Shown here: positions 15,707 through 23,199 of the stretch, piece after piece | Position numbering within the stretch: position 1 is the first letter of the stretch | Layout of the letters: the number at the start of each line of letters is the position of its first letter | Assembly (NCBI GenBank): GCA_945868195.1 | Contig: CAMBLP010000010.1 | Span: 1 to 25,724, forward strand | Direction: 5' to 3' | Length of the DNA: 25,724 nucleotides | Source: Bordetella parapertussis | GTDB lineage: Bacteria; Pseudomonadota; Gammaproteobacteria; Burkholderiales; Burkholderiaceae_B | Notes under the pieces: generated by a model | The model's input: only the letters and a program-made list of their open reading frames with translations | Told to the model about the DNA's origin: nothing | The model's database searches: none | Made by a program: the position numbers and the translations under genes

Positions 15707-16675
15707 TTAGTCCGCTTTAAGATTTGCTTTCTTGATCACATCGCCCCACTTGATGACCTCTGCGTCAACAAAGGCGGTCCATTCCTTGGCACCACGAGGG
15801 TCCGGAATGGCGCCGCGATCGATAATCCTTTTTTGAAACTCAGGATCACGTAGCAACTTTTGAACATCGGCGCTGATTTTGGCGACGACCGCAGGAGGTG
15901 TTCCGGCCGGCACGACTAGCCCACCCCAGCCGCTGCCCTCAAAGCCAGGGAGCCCAGCTTCTGCGACGGTCGGGACATCGGGTAGTTGGGGTACGCGTTG
16001 GGCGCTCGTCATCGCAAGCGCTTTAATTTTGCCTGCTTTGACTTGTGGGAGTGCTGAAGCAAGACTATCGACTAGCAAGGGAATCTGACCGCCCAATAAG
16101 TCTGTCATCGCTGGGCCGCTACCTTTGTAATTCACGCCGGTCATTTCTACCTTAGCACTGGATTTAAAAAGCTCGCCAGTTAAGTGTTGCGAAGTGCCCG
16201 TCCCTGCATAGCCAATATTGAATTTATTAGGTTCTTTTTTAGCTGCAGCGATCAAATCTTTGACATTGTTGTAGGGAAACGAGGGATGAGCGACGATCAT
16301 GAGCGGGACGATGAACACACCGTTGACCATTACAAAGTCTTTGGGCCCGTATTGAAGCTTCGAGTACAAGCTTGGATTGACGCCCAAGGTGCCGCTCGTG
16401 CCAAAGGTGATGGTGTAGCCATCCGCCGGCGCTTTTTTACCATCCAGCATGCCAACAATTGTGTTTCCCTTGTTTTCAACGACAACGGGTTGACCCCATT
16501 CTTTGGTGAGTCCATCCGCGAGCAAACGACCCACAATGTCCGTGGCTTGACCAGGAGGGAAGGGAACGATGATCTTGACGGGCTTGTTGGGGTAAGCGCC
16601 TTGCGCAAAACTTTGAAAGCTCGTCGAGCTTGCGATCATGGCGATCGCGATAGTCAGTAGTTTTTTGATAATCAT
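15707..16675 (-). CDS. Second Bug-family substrate-binding protein
   Basis: A Bug receptor of 322 residues from ATG 16675; a TTG at 16687 is also in frame, but ATG leaves a GAG ribosome-site remnant upstream and a proper signal peptide (MIIKKLLTIAIAMIASSTS, cleavage near SFAQ-GAYPNKPVKI). Mature motifs include IIVPFPPGQATDIVGR, ENKGNTIVG, ADGYTITFG, NIGYAGTGTS and VNYKGSGPAMTDLLGG. It differs clearly from the next Bug gene, so the ligand is likely different or broader. It lies 188 bp upstream of the Bug - lyase - LeuCD run on the same strand and may be co-transcribed with it. The 225-bp gap on its other side (16676-16912) shows no gene. Confidence 0.92.
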   Translation of the reverse strand: MIIKKLLTIAIAMIASSTSFQSFAQGAYPNKPVKIIVPFPPGQATDIVGRLLADGLTKEWGQPVVVENKGNTIVGMLDGKKAPADGYTITFGTSGTLGVNPSLYSKLQYGPKDFVMVNGVFIVPLMIVAHPSFPYNNVKDLIAAAKKEPNKFNIGYAGTGTSQHLTGELFKSSAKVEMTGVNYKGSGPAMTDLLGGQIPLLVDSLASALPQVKAGKIKALAMTSAQRVPQLPDVPTVAEAGLPGFEGSGWGGLVVPAGTPPAVVAKISADVQKLLRDPEFQKRIIDRGAIPDPRGAKEWTAFVDAEVIKWGDVIKKANLKAD

Positions 16676-16912
16676 GTGTGCTCGCAAAAAATAGTGGAAA
16701 CTGGGAGCGTCTTTTTTAATCGATCGCAGTTCTTAGAGTAAGTCGTTATAGAAAAAATTGAATTAGGGAAGTCCCTTGTATAGACCACTGTTGCAGGGCA
16801 AGAGCATAGGCTTTTCGTGCAAACAGCTAGGAAATAGTTTTTGGCACTATGTCTGAAACGCCGATCGTCAGATGAGGTGTCCGCCCTAGCGAGTCGTCGC
16901 CCTTCGAGTCGA

Positions 16913-18295
16913 TCAAAGCGAAGGCTCTTTCCCAGGGAGTTGGATCAAGAATCGTGTGCCGCCCAAAGGGATATCTTGATGCGAGATCGTGCCGCCATTC
17001 CTTTGAACGATTTGCTTGCAGAGCCAAAGACCCAAGCCCATGCCGCTGCGCTTGCTACTCACGGTGAGTTCAAAGATTTGCGATTGACGTTCCTGGGAAA
17101 TACCGGGTCCATTATCAGCAATGGTGAGGCTGACTTTGTCTCGCTGACGTGATATTTCAATCGTGATTTCTTTATGGGTTTGCTCTGAAGTCGACAATGC
17201 TTGCATCGCATTATTTAATACGTTCAGAATCACTTGCTGAATTTCAGGAGCGTTCACATGCGCAATCGTTTGCGAGCCAAGGTGAAGCTTGACGTTGATG
17301 TTGCGTCTGGATAATTCGGGTGTGGTGATTTTGAGAACGGACTGGACGATATCACTCAGATCTATAAAATTCGTAGTTGGATTCTCTTCGTTAAAAATAG
17401 AGCGAAGAGACTGAATAATGCTGCCTGCGCGCAGGTTGTCCGAAACGATTTTTTGAGCAAGATCTTTAAGAAGTGCTTCATCCAAGGTGCCGTTGGAGAG
17501 TTGTAGCCTCATAAATTCGCTGTTGATTTGAACCGCCCCCAAGGGTTGATTGAGTTCGTGCGCAATTGAGGCAGATAGTGCGCCCGTTGCGGCTGTTTTA
17601 TTGGCCCAAACGAGACTATCGATCAGGAGTTTCTCTTTCTCGTTCTCTGCAATTTTGAGAAGAAAGATCGGGAAAATCATGTAGCGAAAAATAGCCGAGA
17701 GAAAAATCGCGATGAAGATGATTGTGTTGAAGAGATTTGCGTCAAACGCAACGGTCGCGATATCTAGCAACACGAGAATAATGCGCGAACCCCACAGCAC
17801 GGCACTAAAGAAAAAGAGGATGCAGTACACCTTGATCAGGTCGATCTGGTTTTTTTGATAAACCTTGAGTGATAGAAATCCACCCTCAGTTGAGAGGTAC
17901 ACAATTGCCAGGCATACAAAGATGGTTTGATATCCCGGATTGAACAAAAGACCAATCGTGTAAAGCACAGCGGCATAAGCAGAAAAGACCGTTAGGTTGC
18001 CCAGGAAAGAGGGCTTGAGGTCGGTTTGTTCGCCGATAAGGTTGATCAAGGAGTAATTAAAGTAACGGTATGCCAGAAAGGCGAGAGCATTTGCGCCAAC
18101 ATAGGAAATGAGGGGGGGGATATCGACGCGAAAAATAGTCAGTATCGCGGCGCAACCAAGCATAAAAGCACCAATCGCACAGTTTTCGATTGCGCGATTT
18201 TTCTGTTTCGAAAAATAGAATAGCAAGGTCACGGAATAGGCGATTGACAGTATTCCGTAGAACATGAAAATAGTCGGGATCAGGCTTAATTGCAT
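16913..18295 (-). CDS. Orphan membrane-bound sensor histidine kinase
   Basis: A 460-residue kinase. Residues 1-215 form six or seven hydrophobic helices with no large periplasmic loop, so the signal may be intramembrane or small. The H-box SIAHELNQPLGAV has His246; the ELNQPL form is that of the DctB/FixL/ThcS-like group. N-box QQVILNVLNNAMQAL (353-367), G1 DNGPG (394-398) and G2 SGMGLGL (417-423) complete the ATPase domain. No response regulator gene is found in the window. It lies upstream of two Bug genes on the same strand, which might suggest control of their transporters, but that is inference. No clear ribosome site is seen before ATG 18295. Confidence 0.9.
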   Translation of the reverse strand: MQLSLIPTIFMFYGILSIAYSVTLLFYFSKQKNRAIENCAIGAFMLGCAAILTIFRVDIPPLISYVGANALAFLAYRYFNYSLINLIGEQTDLKPSFLGNLTVFSAYAAVLYTIGLLFNPGYQTIFVCLAIVYLSTEGGFLSLKVYQKNQIDLIKVYCILFFFSAVLWGSRIILVLLDIATVAFDANLFNTIIFIAIFLSAIFRYMIFPIFLLKIAENEKEKLLIDSLVWANKTAATGALSASIAHELNQPLGAVQINSEFMRLQLSNGTLDEALLKDLAQKIVSDNLRAGSIIQSLRSIFNEENPTTNFIDLSDIVQSVLKITTPELSRRNINVKLHLGSQTIAHVNAPEIQQVILNVLNNAMQALSTSEQTHKEITIEISRQRDKVSLTIADNGPGISQERQSQIFELTVSSKRSGMGLGLWLCKQIVQRNGGTISHQDIPLGGTRFLIQLPGKEPSL

Positions 18296-18413
18296 GTTGA
18301 GCGGTATTCTTTTAAAACATTAATGAAGGCTTGGCGGGCGTTAATCACCGCTTTTTGAGTGCTCAAGTAATCCTTGCTGGGGAGTTTACAGCTTTGATCA
18401 TAATGGGCGGGCG

Positions 18414-18432
18414 AAGATTAGTGTTTAATCTT
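18414..18432. repeat. Small palindrome upstream of the GNAT gene
   Basis: AAGATTA (18414-18420) and TAATCTT (18426-18432) are perfect inverted copies around GTGTT. It lies 32 bp before the GNAT start, in the divergent region between this gene and the histidine kinase, and could be an operator. The rest of 18296-18463 holds no visible gene. Confidence 0.35.
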
Positions 18433-18463
18433 TCAGTGTTTATCGTGATCTAAAGGTCCTTAA

Positions 18464-18754
18464 ATGCCCAACGGCTTAGACGATTATCAGATCGACCTCT
18501 CCGAAGGGGTTGTGTTGATCAAAAATCAAAATACAACAATTGGATACTGTCGTTTTAATGAGTTGGGGGAGGTTGAGTACATCTATGTCAACCCTCTTTA
18601 TCGACGTAAAGGCTTTGGCACAATATTGACGAATGAAGTAAAGAGGCTAAAGGGTCCGATTGCCAGGATCCATGAACCGATTTCGCCTTTGGGAGCGCGG
18701 TTTTTTAAAGGAATTGGCTTGGAGCATGCGTTAAATAAAAAAAAGGGTGAGTGA
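18464..18754 (+). CDS. Small GNAT-family N-acetyltransferase-like protein
   Basis: A 96-residue protein with AAAGG (18452-18456) as ribosome site. The GNAT motif A is clear: VEYIYVNPLYRRKGFGTILTNEV, with the acetyl-CoA-binding RRKGFG, preceded by the two strands VVLIKNQ and TTIGYCRFNE, and followed by a short motif B region ending in ARFFKGIGLEH. It is shorter than most GNATs (about 140-180), matching minimal YjdJ-like or similar small members. The acceptor is unknown. It is followed after 76 bp by the aspartate carbamoyltransferase gene, which appears to have its own promoter. Confidence 0.78.
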   Translation: MPNGLDDYQIDLSEGVVLIKNQNTTIGYCRFNELGEVEYIYVNPLYRRKGFGTILTNEVKRLKGPIARIHEPISPLGARFFKGIGLEHALNKKKGE

Positions 18755-18763
18755 GTTAAAAAA

Positions 18764-18794
18764 TTGACGCCAATCTACGCAAAGTGCATATAAT
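18764..18794 (+). promoter_or_regulatory. Predicted sigma70 promoter of the aspartate carbamoyltransferase gene
   Basis: TTGACG (18764-18769) and a perfect TATAAT (18789-18794) are separated by 19 bp. The start codon follows 36 bp after the -10, leaving a short leader with no room for a pyrimidine-type attenuator. The fused HTH domain of the encoded protein makes autoregulation here a reasonable guess. Confidence 0.5.
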
Positions 18795-18830
18795 TGATCG
18801 ATTCGTACAACTTTTGTGTATAGGTGACAG

Positions 18831-20090
18831 ATGGCAATCGCGACACAGGCACTGCTCCGGGATGCAATGCGCCGTTTGAATATGACCCGTGACGCGTTTG
18901 CGGAGCGGATTGGCTGTCGACGTAGGACACTTGACAGTTGGCTGCTTCCTGATGAATCGAGCGAGTATCGCGCGATGCCTGAGGTAGCGCGACGCTATGT
19001 CACGGAAATTCTCGCCAATTTGCCTCATAGTCCACAAGTTGGTTCAGGTTCAGGCCTTTCGGCCAATCATTTGCTTTCGGTCGATCAATTGAGCCGGGAA
19101 TCGGTGGAGGAATTGTTTTGGCTTGCCGATGTCATGCAACCCATCGCCCGTCGTCAAAAAGTCACGCGCGTACTCGAAGGCGCCGTCCTCGCAAATCTGT
19201 TTTTCGAAGCCAGTACCCGCACGCGTATCAGTTTTGGTGCCGCGTTCTGCCGGCTCGGCGGTTCTGTCTGCGACACGACAGGCTTTACCTTTTCCTCGAT
19301 GGCCAAGGGTGAGTCGATTTATGACACCAGTCGTGTGGTGAGTGGTTATGTCGACGCAATGGTCATTCGCCATCCTGAAAAGGGTTCAGTCGCTGAGTTT
19401 GCGCGTGCGACCAATATTCCCGTGGTCAACGGTGGTGACGGTCCGGGTGAGCATCCCAGTCAGGCTTTATTGGATCTCTATACGATCCAGCGTGAGTTTT
19501 CACGTCTTGGAAAACTGATCGATGGCGCGCACATCGCAATGGTCGGTGATTTGAAATATGGTCGTACCGTACATTCACTGATTAAATTATTATCCTTGTA
19601 TCGCGGCTTGACGTTTACCTTGATTGCGCCGCAGTCTCTTGAAATGCCCTCAGAGATTGTGGAGGCGGTGAGTCAGCGTGGTCATAAAATCGAGTTGAGT
19701 GATTCACCGGCAAATGGCTTGGCCAAAGCTGATATTTTGTATGCAACGCGCATTCAAAAAGAACGTTTTGGCGAAGAAGCGATCGACGGCTATGGCGCGG
19801 AATTTGAAATCAATCAAAAGCTGGTAAATCAAGCGTGTAAGAGCGATGTGGTGATCATGCATCCCTTGCCACGTGATGGTCGCCCTGGATCCTATGATCT
19901 GAGTGTCGATTTAAATGCAGATCCTCGTTTAGCGATTTTCCGTCAGACGGACAATGGCATTCCGATTCGCATGGCGATTTTTGCAAAGTTGTTAGGTGTT
20001 GATCGGTCGGTGCAGCGCTCGATGCGTGATGTCACTTGGGTGACGCCTGCACATATCGGACCTGACGATGCGTTGCCGGATTTTGAATAA
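18831..20090 (+). CDS. pyrB: Aspartate carbamoyltransferase with N-terminal HTH extension
   Basis: A 419-residue protein, about 100 longer than E. coli PyrB (311). Residues 75-390 carry the carbamoyltransferase fold: STRTR at 128-132 (carbamoyl phosphate binding), NGGDGPGEHPSQALLDLYTI around 200-219, GDLKYGRTVHS at 239-249 and HPLPR at 344-348 (aspartate side). Residues 7-60 (LLRDAMRRLNMTRDAFAERI, GCRRRTLDSWLLP, then RAMPEVARRYV) look like an XRE-type helix-turn-helix. It would make carbamoyl-aspartate in pyrimidine synthesis; the extra domain may bind DNA or mediate assembly. AGGTGA (18822-18827) is the ribosome site. No pyrC or pyrI is adjacent. Confidence 0.92.
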   Translation: MAIATQALLRDAMRRLNMTRDAFAERIGCRRRTLDSWLLPDESSEYRAMPEVARRYVTEILANLPHSPQVGSGSGLSANHLLSVDQLSRESVEELFWLADVMQPIARRQKVTRVLEGAVLANLFFEASTRTRISFGAAFCRLGGSVCDTTGFTFSSMAKGESIYDTSRVVSGYVDAMVIRHPEKGSVAEFARATNIPVVNGGDGPGEHPSQALLDLYTIQREFSRLGKLIDGAHIAMVGDLKYGRTVHSLIKLLSLYRGLTFTLIAPQSLEMPSEIVEAVSQRGHKIELSDSPANGLAKADILYATRIQKERFGEEAIDGYGAEFEINQKLVNQACKSDVVIMHPLPRDGRPGSYDLSVDLNADPRLAIFRQTDNGIPIRMAIFAKLLGVDRSVQRSMRDVTWVTPAHIGPDDALPDFE

Positions 20091-20143
20091 AACGATCAAA
20101 CGCTATTATTGACAAAGAAGAGTGCGACGCTAACAGCTATTTG

Positions 20144-20986
20144 TTAGAGCCGGACACTTCCTTCGATCAAAATATGTACTTCGCCACCAATCCAAACAGT
20201 TTCGTGATTCCCAGGTGTCACCGTGACACGACCATGGCGTCCGATCTGAGTTCCTTGTGCCACAAGATAAGGTTTTTGTAGGCGATCGGAGGCGAGTAGC
20301 CATTTCGCAATCGCAGCGTTGAGTGACCCTGTAATGGGGTCCTCACTCATGCCGCTTGAGGGGGCGAGCATACGAACTTCGTAGTCGCACTCGCTACCGG
20401 GTGGATGCGGCGCAATCAGACCGATTGACTTAAAGGTGGGCCAACGCACGCGCGAGGAATCAAGCGCCAGCACTTGAGAAGCGTGCTTGAGTTCAAACAG
20501 TTGCCATATCGGACCATTACACAACTCTGCAGTGTGCACAACGGCATCTGCAGGAATGTCCAGTACACGCATGATTTCAGCGCGATGCGCGGGATCCATT
20601 TCCTTGATCGTTGTCGTGGGTGCACTAAAGGAGAGTGTTGGACGTTTTGATACATCCACTTCAACGATGCCGACGCCACATTCTTGGCGAACAGTCCCCG
20701 CAGTGTTGGGTATACCACCACAGTGGAGCCAAGACGCACAGGTGCCGAGCGTTGGATGACCTGCGAAAGGCATCTCGCGACTCGGGGTAAAAATGCGCAC
20801 GCGGTAGTCTGCTGTGGGATCAGTCGGCGTCAATAAAAAAGTCGTCTCAGCGAGGTTTGTCCACGCAGCAAAACGTTGCATTTGCTCGTCGGTCAGGCCG
20901 TCTGCATCGATGACGACCGCTAAACCATTCCCTTGATAAGGTGTGGGACTAAAGACGTCACATTGAATGAAGCGGCGATTTTTCAT
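20144..20986 (-). CDS. PhzF-family isomerase/epimerase-like protein
   Basis: A 280-residue protein of the PhzF (phenazine biosynthesis-like, diaminopimelate-epimerase fold) family. GNGLAVV (19-25), NLAETTF with Glu47 (the catalytic acid/base equivalent of PhzF Glu45), FTPSREMPFAGHPTLG (66-81) and the second-half DPITGSLNAAIAKWL are typical. There are no other phenazine genes, so it is one of the many general PhzF-like proteins of unknown substrate. AGGAG lies about 12 nt before ATG. It converges with pyrB and is divergent from the RidA gene. Confidence 0.9.
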   Translation of the reverse strand: MKNRRFIQCDVFSPTPYQGNGLAVVIDADGLTDEQMQRFAAWTNLAETTFLLTPTDPTADYRVRIFTPSREMPFAGHPTLGTCASWLHCGGIPNTAGTVRQECGVGIVEVDVSKRPTLSFSAPTTTIKEMDPAHRAEIMRVLDIPADAVVHTAELCNGPIWQLFELKHASQVLALDSSRVRWPTFKSIGLIAPHPPGSECDYEVRMLAPSSGMSEDPITGSLNAAIAKWLLASDRLQKPYLVAQGTQIGRHGRVTVTPGNHETVWIGGEVHILIEGSVRL

Positions 20987-21077
20987 GAATATAAGAGACT
21001 CCTAACAAGATCAGTCATTGCGCAATATAAACCCCATTAGAATAATAAGTTAATGAAACTGATTACTCAAAGGTTCA

Positions 21078-21455
21078 ATGAAACTCATTCACTCACCCCA
21101 TGCGCCCACACCTGCCGGTCATTACAGTCATGCTGTAGAAGCAGGAGGCTTGATCTTTGTATCGGGGGTATTGCCCGGCAAACCAGCCGAAGGGGAGGTC
21201 GATAACTTTGAGCGTCAGGTGCGGGCCTCTTTCAAGCACTGTGCAAACATTCTCAAAGCCTCAGACTGCACGCTCAATGATGTAGTGCAATGCACGGCAT
21301 ATATTGTCGGTGTATCGAACTGGCCAGAGTTTAATATGATCTACGCAAATATTTTTGGTGATCATAAACCTGCTCGAGCTGTGGTTCCTGTGCCAGAGCT
21401 TCATTATGGCTTTATGGTTGAAATACAGCTCGTTGTTGAGAAAAAGAATTATTAA
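21078..21455 (+). CDS. RidA (YjgF/YER057c/UK114) family protein
   Basis: A 125-residue Rid protein. It has the normal length and closing motif: KPARAVVPVPELHYGFMVEI, with Arg100 in the position that binds the imine carboxylate and Glu117 in the conserved VEI. GGLIFVSGVLPG and VVQCTAYIV are also typical. RidA proteins deaminate reactive enamines or imines; several Rid subfamilies act in catabolic pathways instead. AAAGG precedes ATG. It lies 164 bp upstream of the thiolase/DUF35 cassette on the same strand and could belong to the same pathway, but the gap contains a possible separate promoter. Confidence 0.92.
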   Translation: MKLIHSPHAPTPAGHYSHAVEAGGLIFVSGVLPGKPAEGEVDNFERQVRASFKHCANILKASDCTLNDVVQCTAYIVGVSNWPEFNMIYANIFGDHKPARAVVPVPELHYGFMVEIQLVVEKKNY

Positions 21456-21484
21456 CCCTCATCACAGCATGTAAGTTTTATATA

Positions 21485-21528
21485 TTGACAAGATCTCTTC
21501 AAAACTGAATATTAGATTTACTTGTCAA
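21485..21528. repeat. Inverted repeat and possible promoter upstream of the thiolase cassette
   Basis: TTGACAAG (21485-21492) and CTTGTCAA (21521-21528) are perfect inverted copies 28 bp apart in an AT-rich 164-bp gap. The left copy contains a consensus -35 TTGACA, but the -10 candidates 17-19 bp away (AATATT, TATTAG) are weak. The arrangement would let a regulator binding both half-sites cover a promoter for the five plus-strand genes that follow. Confidence 0.4.
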
Positions 21529-21619
21529 AACGCACGTGGTATAAAAAATTATAAAAATTTAATGCGCCCATTGAGCTGTTCAATCGGGTGACATTCAATA
21601 ATCACAGAGACAATATCGC

Positions 21620-22777
21620 ATGAGCATTCGCGGCAAAGCCTACATCGGGGGCATTTACGAGCACCCTGCACGAAAAATTGAAAATAAATCACTCGCCCAG
21701 TTACATGCAGAATGTGCAAAAGGTGCATTAGAGGATGCGGGATTGACCATCCATGACGTCGATGGTTACTTTTGTTCTACCGACGCCCCAGGCGGGCTAG
21801 GTGGGATCAATATGATCGACTACATGGGTTTGACCGTCAGGCATTCTGACTCGACGAATACGGGTGGGTCTTCTTACTTGTACCTTGTTGCGCATGCAGC
21901 CGAGGCCATTGCTGCGGGTAAATGCAGCGTGGCGCTGATCACCTGTGCGGGCTTTGGTCGACCAGGGACGATCGTGCGCGAGTTAGATTCCAACATCCCA
22001 GATACGCCCTTTGAAATGCCCTATGGGCCTGTCACTGTAAATTTATATGCGCTCTCCGCCATGCGTCATATGCATGAGTTCGGGACAACGAGTGAGCAGC
22101 TCGCCTGGGTCAAGGTTTCCGCCTCACATCACGCACAACACAATCCAAACGCATATCTCAAAAAGGTTGTGACCGTTGAGGATGTCTTGAAGTCACCTAT
22201 GATCTCTGATCCTCTGCACCGCCTGGATTGCTGCGTGGTGACAGATGGTGGAGGTGCGGTCATCGTGGTGAGCCCAGAGGTCGCCAAGCGACTCAAGCGC
22301 CCAATGGTCAAGCTCATTGGTGCGGGCGAATCACCGAAAGGCCAGATGGGCGGCAAGGTCGATATCACCTATACCGGTGCGGTGCGCTCAGGCCCAATCG
22401 CATTTGCTGAAGCGGGTGTCACCCCTCAGGATATCAAGTACGCCTCAATTTACGATAGTTTTACGATCACGGTCATCATGACGCTAGAGGATCTTGGCTT
22501 TTGCAAAAAGGGCGAAGGTGGTAAGTTCGTGATGGATGGCAATCTCATCTCTGGTGTGGGTAAATTACCGTTCAATACAGACGGGGGAGGCTTGTGTAAT
22601 AACCATCCCGTCAATCGTGGTGGTATTACCAAAATTATCGAGGCGGTTCGTCAATTACGTGGCGAAGCGCATCCGCTCGTTCAGGTCAAAAATTGCGATA
22701 TCGCGCTTGCACACGGGACAGGTGGTGCGCTCAGTACGCGCCACGGTAGTGCCACACTCATCATGGAAAGAGAATAA
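21620..22777 (+). CDS. Thiolase-fold protein lacking the nucleophilic cysteine (Ltp2-like aldolase candidate)
   Basis: A 385-residue thiolase-superfamily protein of the SCP2/lipid-transfer branch. Where biosynthetic and degradative thiolases have the acylated Cys, this has STNTGGSSYLYLVAHAAEAI (78-97), without Cys. Other conserved blocks are YDSFTITVIMTLEDLGFC (278-295), GGGLCNNHPVNRGG (322-335) and HGTGG (365-369). Such Cys-less proteins pair with DUF35 partners; the characterised Ltp2-DUF35 pairs are retro-aldolases in steroid side-chain breakdown. The DUF35 gene follows after 4 bp, fitting a two-protein complex. A C-C cleaving aldolase acting on a CoA thioester is thus the leading guess; simple thiolase activity is unlikely. 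Confidence 0.85.
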   Translation: MSIRGKAYIGGIYEHPARKIENKSLAQLHAECAKGALEDAGLTIHDVDGYFCSTDAPGGLGGINMIDYMGLTVRHSDSTNTGGSSYLYLVAHAAEAIAAGKCSVALITCAGFGRPGTIVRELDSNIPDTPFEMPYGPVTVNLYALSAMRHMHEFGTTSEQLAWVKVSASHHAQHNPNAYLKKVVTVEDVLKSPMISDPLHRLDCCVVTDGGGAVIVVSPEVAKRLKRPMVKLIGAGESPKGQMGGKVDITYTGAVRSGPIAFAEAGVTPQDIKYASIYDSFTITVIMTLEDLGFCKKGEGGKFVMDGNLISGVGKLPFNTDGGGLCNNHPVNRGGITKIIEAVRQLRGEAHPLVQVKNCDIALAHGTGGALSTRHGSATLIMERE

Positions 22778-22781
22778 TTCG

Positions 22782-23183
22782 ATGACTACCCCATACCAAG
22801 ATAGAAAAATATCCGATCCTAAATTCAACTATGGCGATGAGCCATTTTTTGAAGCGGCGACAAAGGGCAAGTTGTTGGTGAAGTTTTGCAACGACTGTGG
22901 CCAGTATCATCACTATCCACGCGCACTCTGCCCCTTTTGTTTTAGTGATAAGACAGAATGGAAAGAAGCAAACGGCGCGGGCACGATTTACAGTTACAGC
23001 GTCACGCGTGTTTCAGGACCCGTCCCTTATGTGATTGCCTATGTCACCTTGGAGGAGGGTCCCACGATGCTGACGAACATTGTTGATTGTGATTTGGATA
23101 CGATCCGCTGTGGTCAAAAAGTACAAGTAACGTTCAAGCATAGCGAGAATGGCACCGGTATACCCATGTTTAAGCCAGTCTAA
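22782..23183 (+). CDS. DUF35 zinc-ribbon/OB-fold partner of the thiolase-like protein
   Basis: A 133-residue protein starting at ATG 22782, four bases after the thiolase stop; longer in-frame starts would lie inside the thiolase gene. A rubredoxin-like zinc ribbon (Cys36, Cys39, Cys50, Cys53 in CNDCG and LCPFC) is followed by an OB fold with GAGTIYSYSVTRVSG and PYVIAYVTLEEGPTMLTNIV, the usual DUF35 pattern. Proteins of this family form stable complexes with thiolase-like enzymes and are needed for their activity, probably by shaping the CoA site. Expression must be coupled to the upstream gene. Confidence 0.92.
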   Translation: MTTPYQDRKISDPKFNYGDEPFFEAATKGKLLVKFCNDCGQYHHYPRALCPFCFSDKTEWKEANGAGTIYSYSVTRVSGPVPYVIAYVTLEEGPTMLTNIVDCDLDTIRCGQKVQVTFKHSENGTGIPMFKPV

Positions 23184-23199
23184 ACAAAAGGATTATGCA

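Noticed and set aside
16676..16912. A possible small gene or response regulator between the histidine kinase and the Bug gene
   Set aside because: The only open frames are short continuations without a start, ribosome site or recognisable motif.
20130..20147. CTAACA/TGTTAG inverted repeat between pyrB and the PhzF gene as a terminator
   Set aside because: Only 6 bp of AT-rich stem, no T run, and it overlaps the PhzF stop codon.
22536..22781. Longer start for the DUF35 protein inside the thiolase gene
   Set aside because: The extra N-terminal residues are the thiolase sequence in another frame; ATG 22782 gives the normal DUF35 start and a 4-bp gap.
23149..23199. Upstream start for the EthD-like protein
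   Set aside because: It overlaps the DUF35 gene, while ATG 23200 has a good AAGGA ribosome site and gives a protein starting just before the first repeat.
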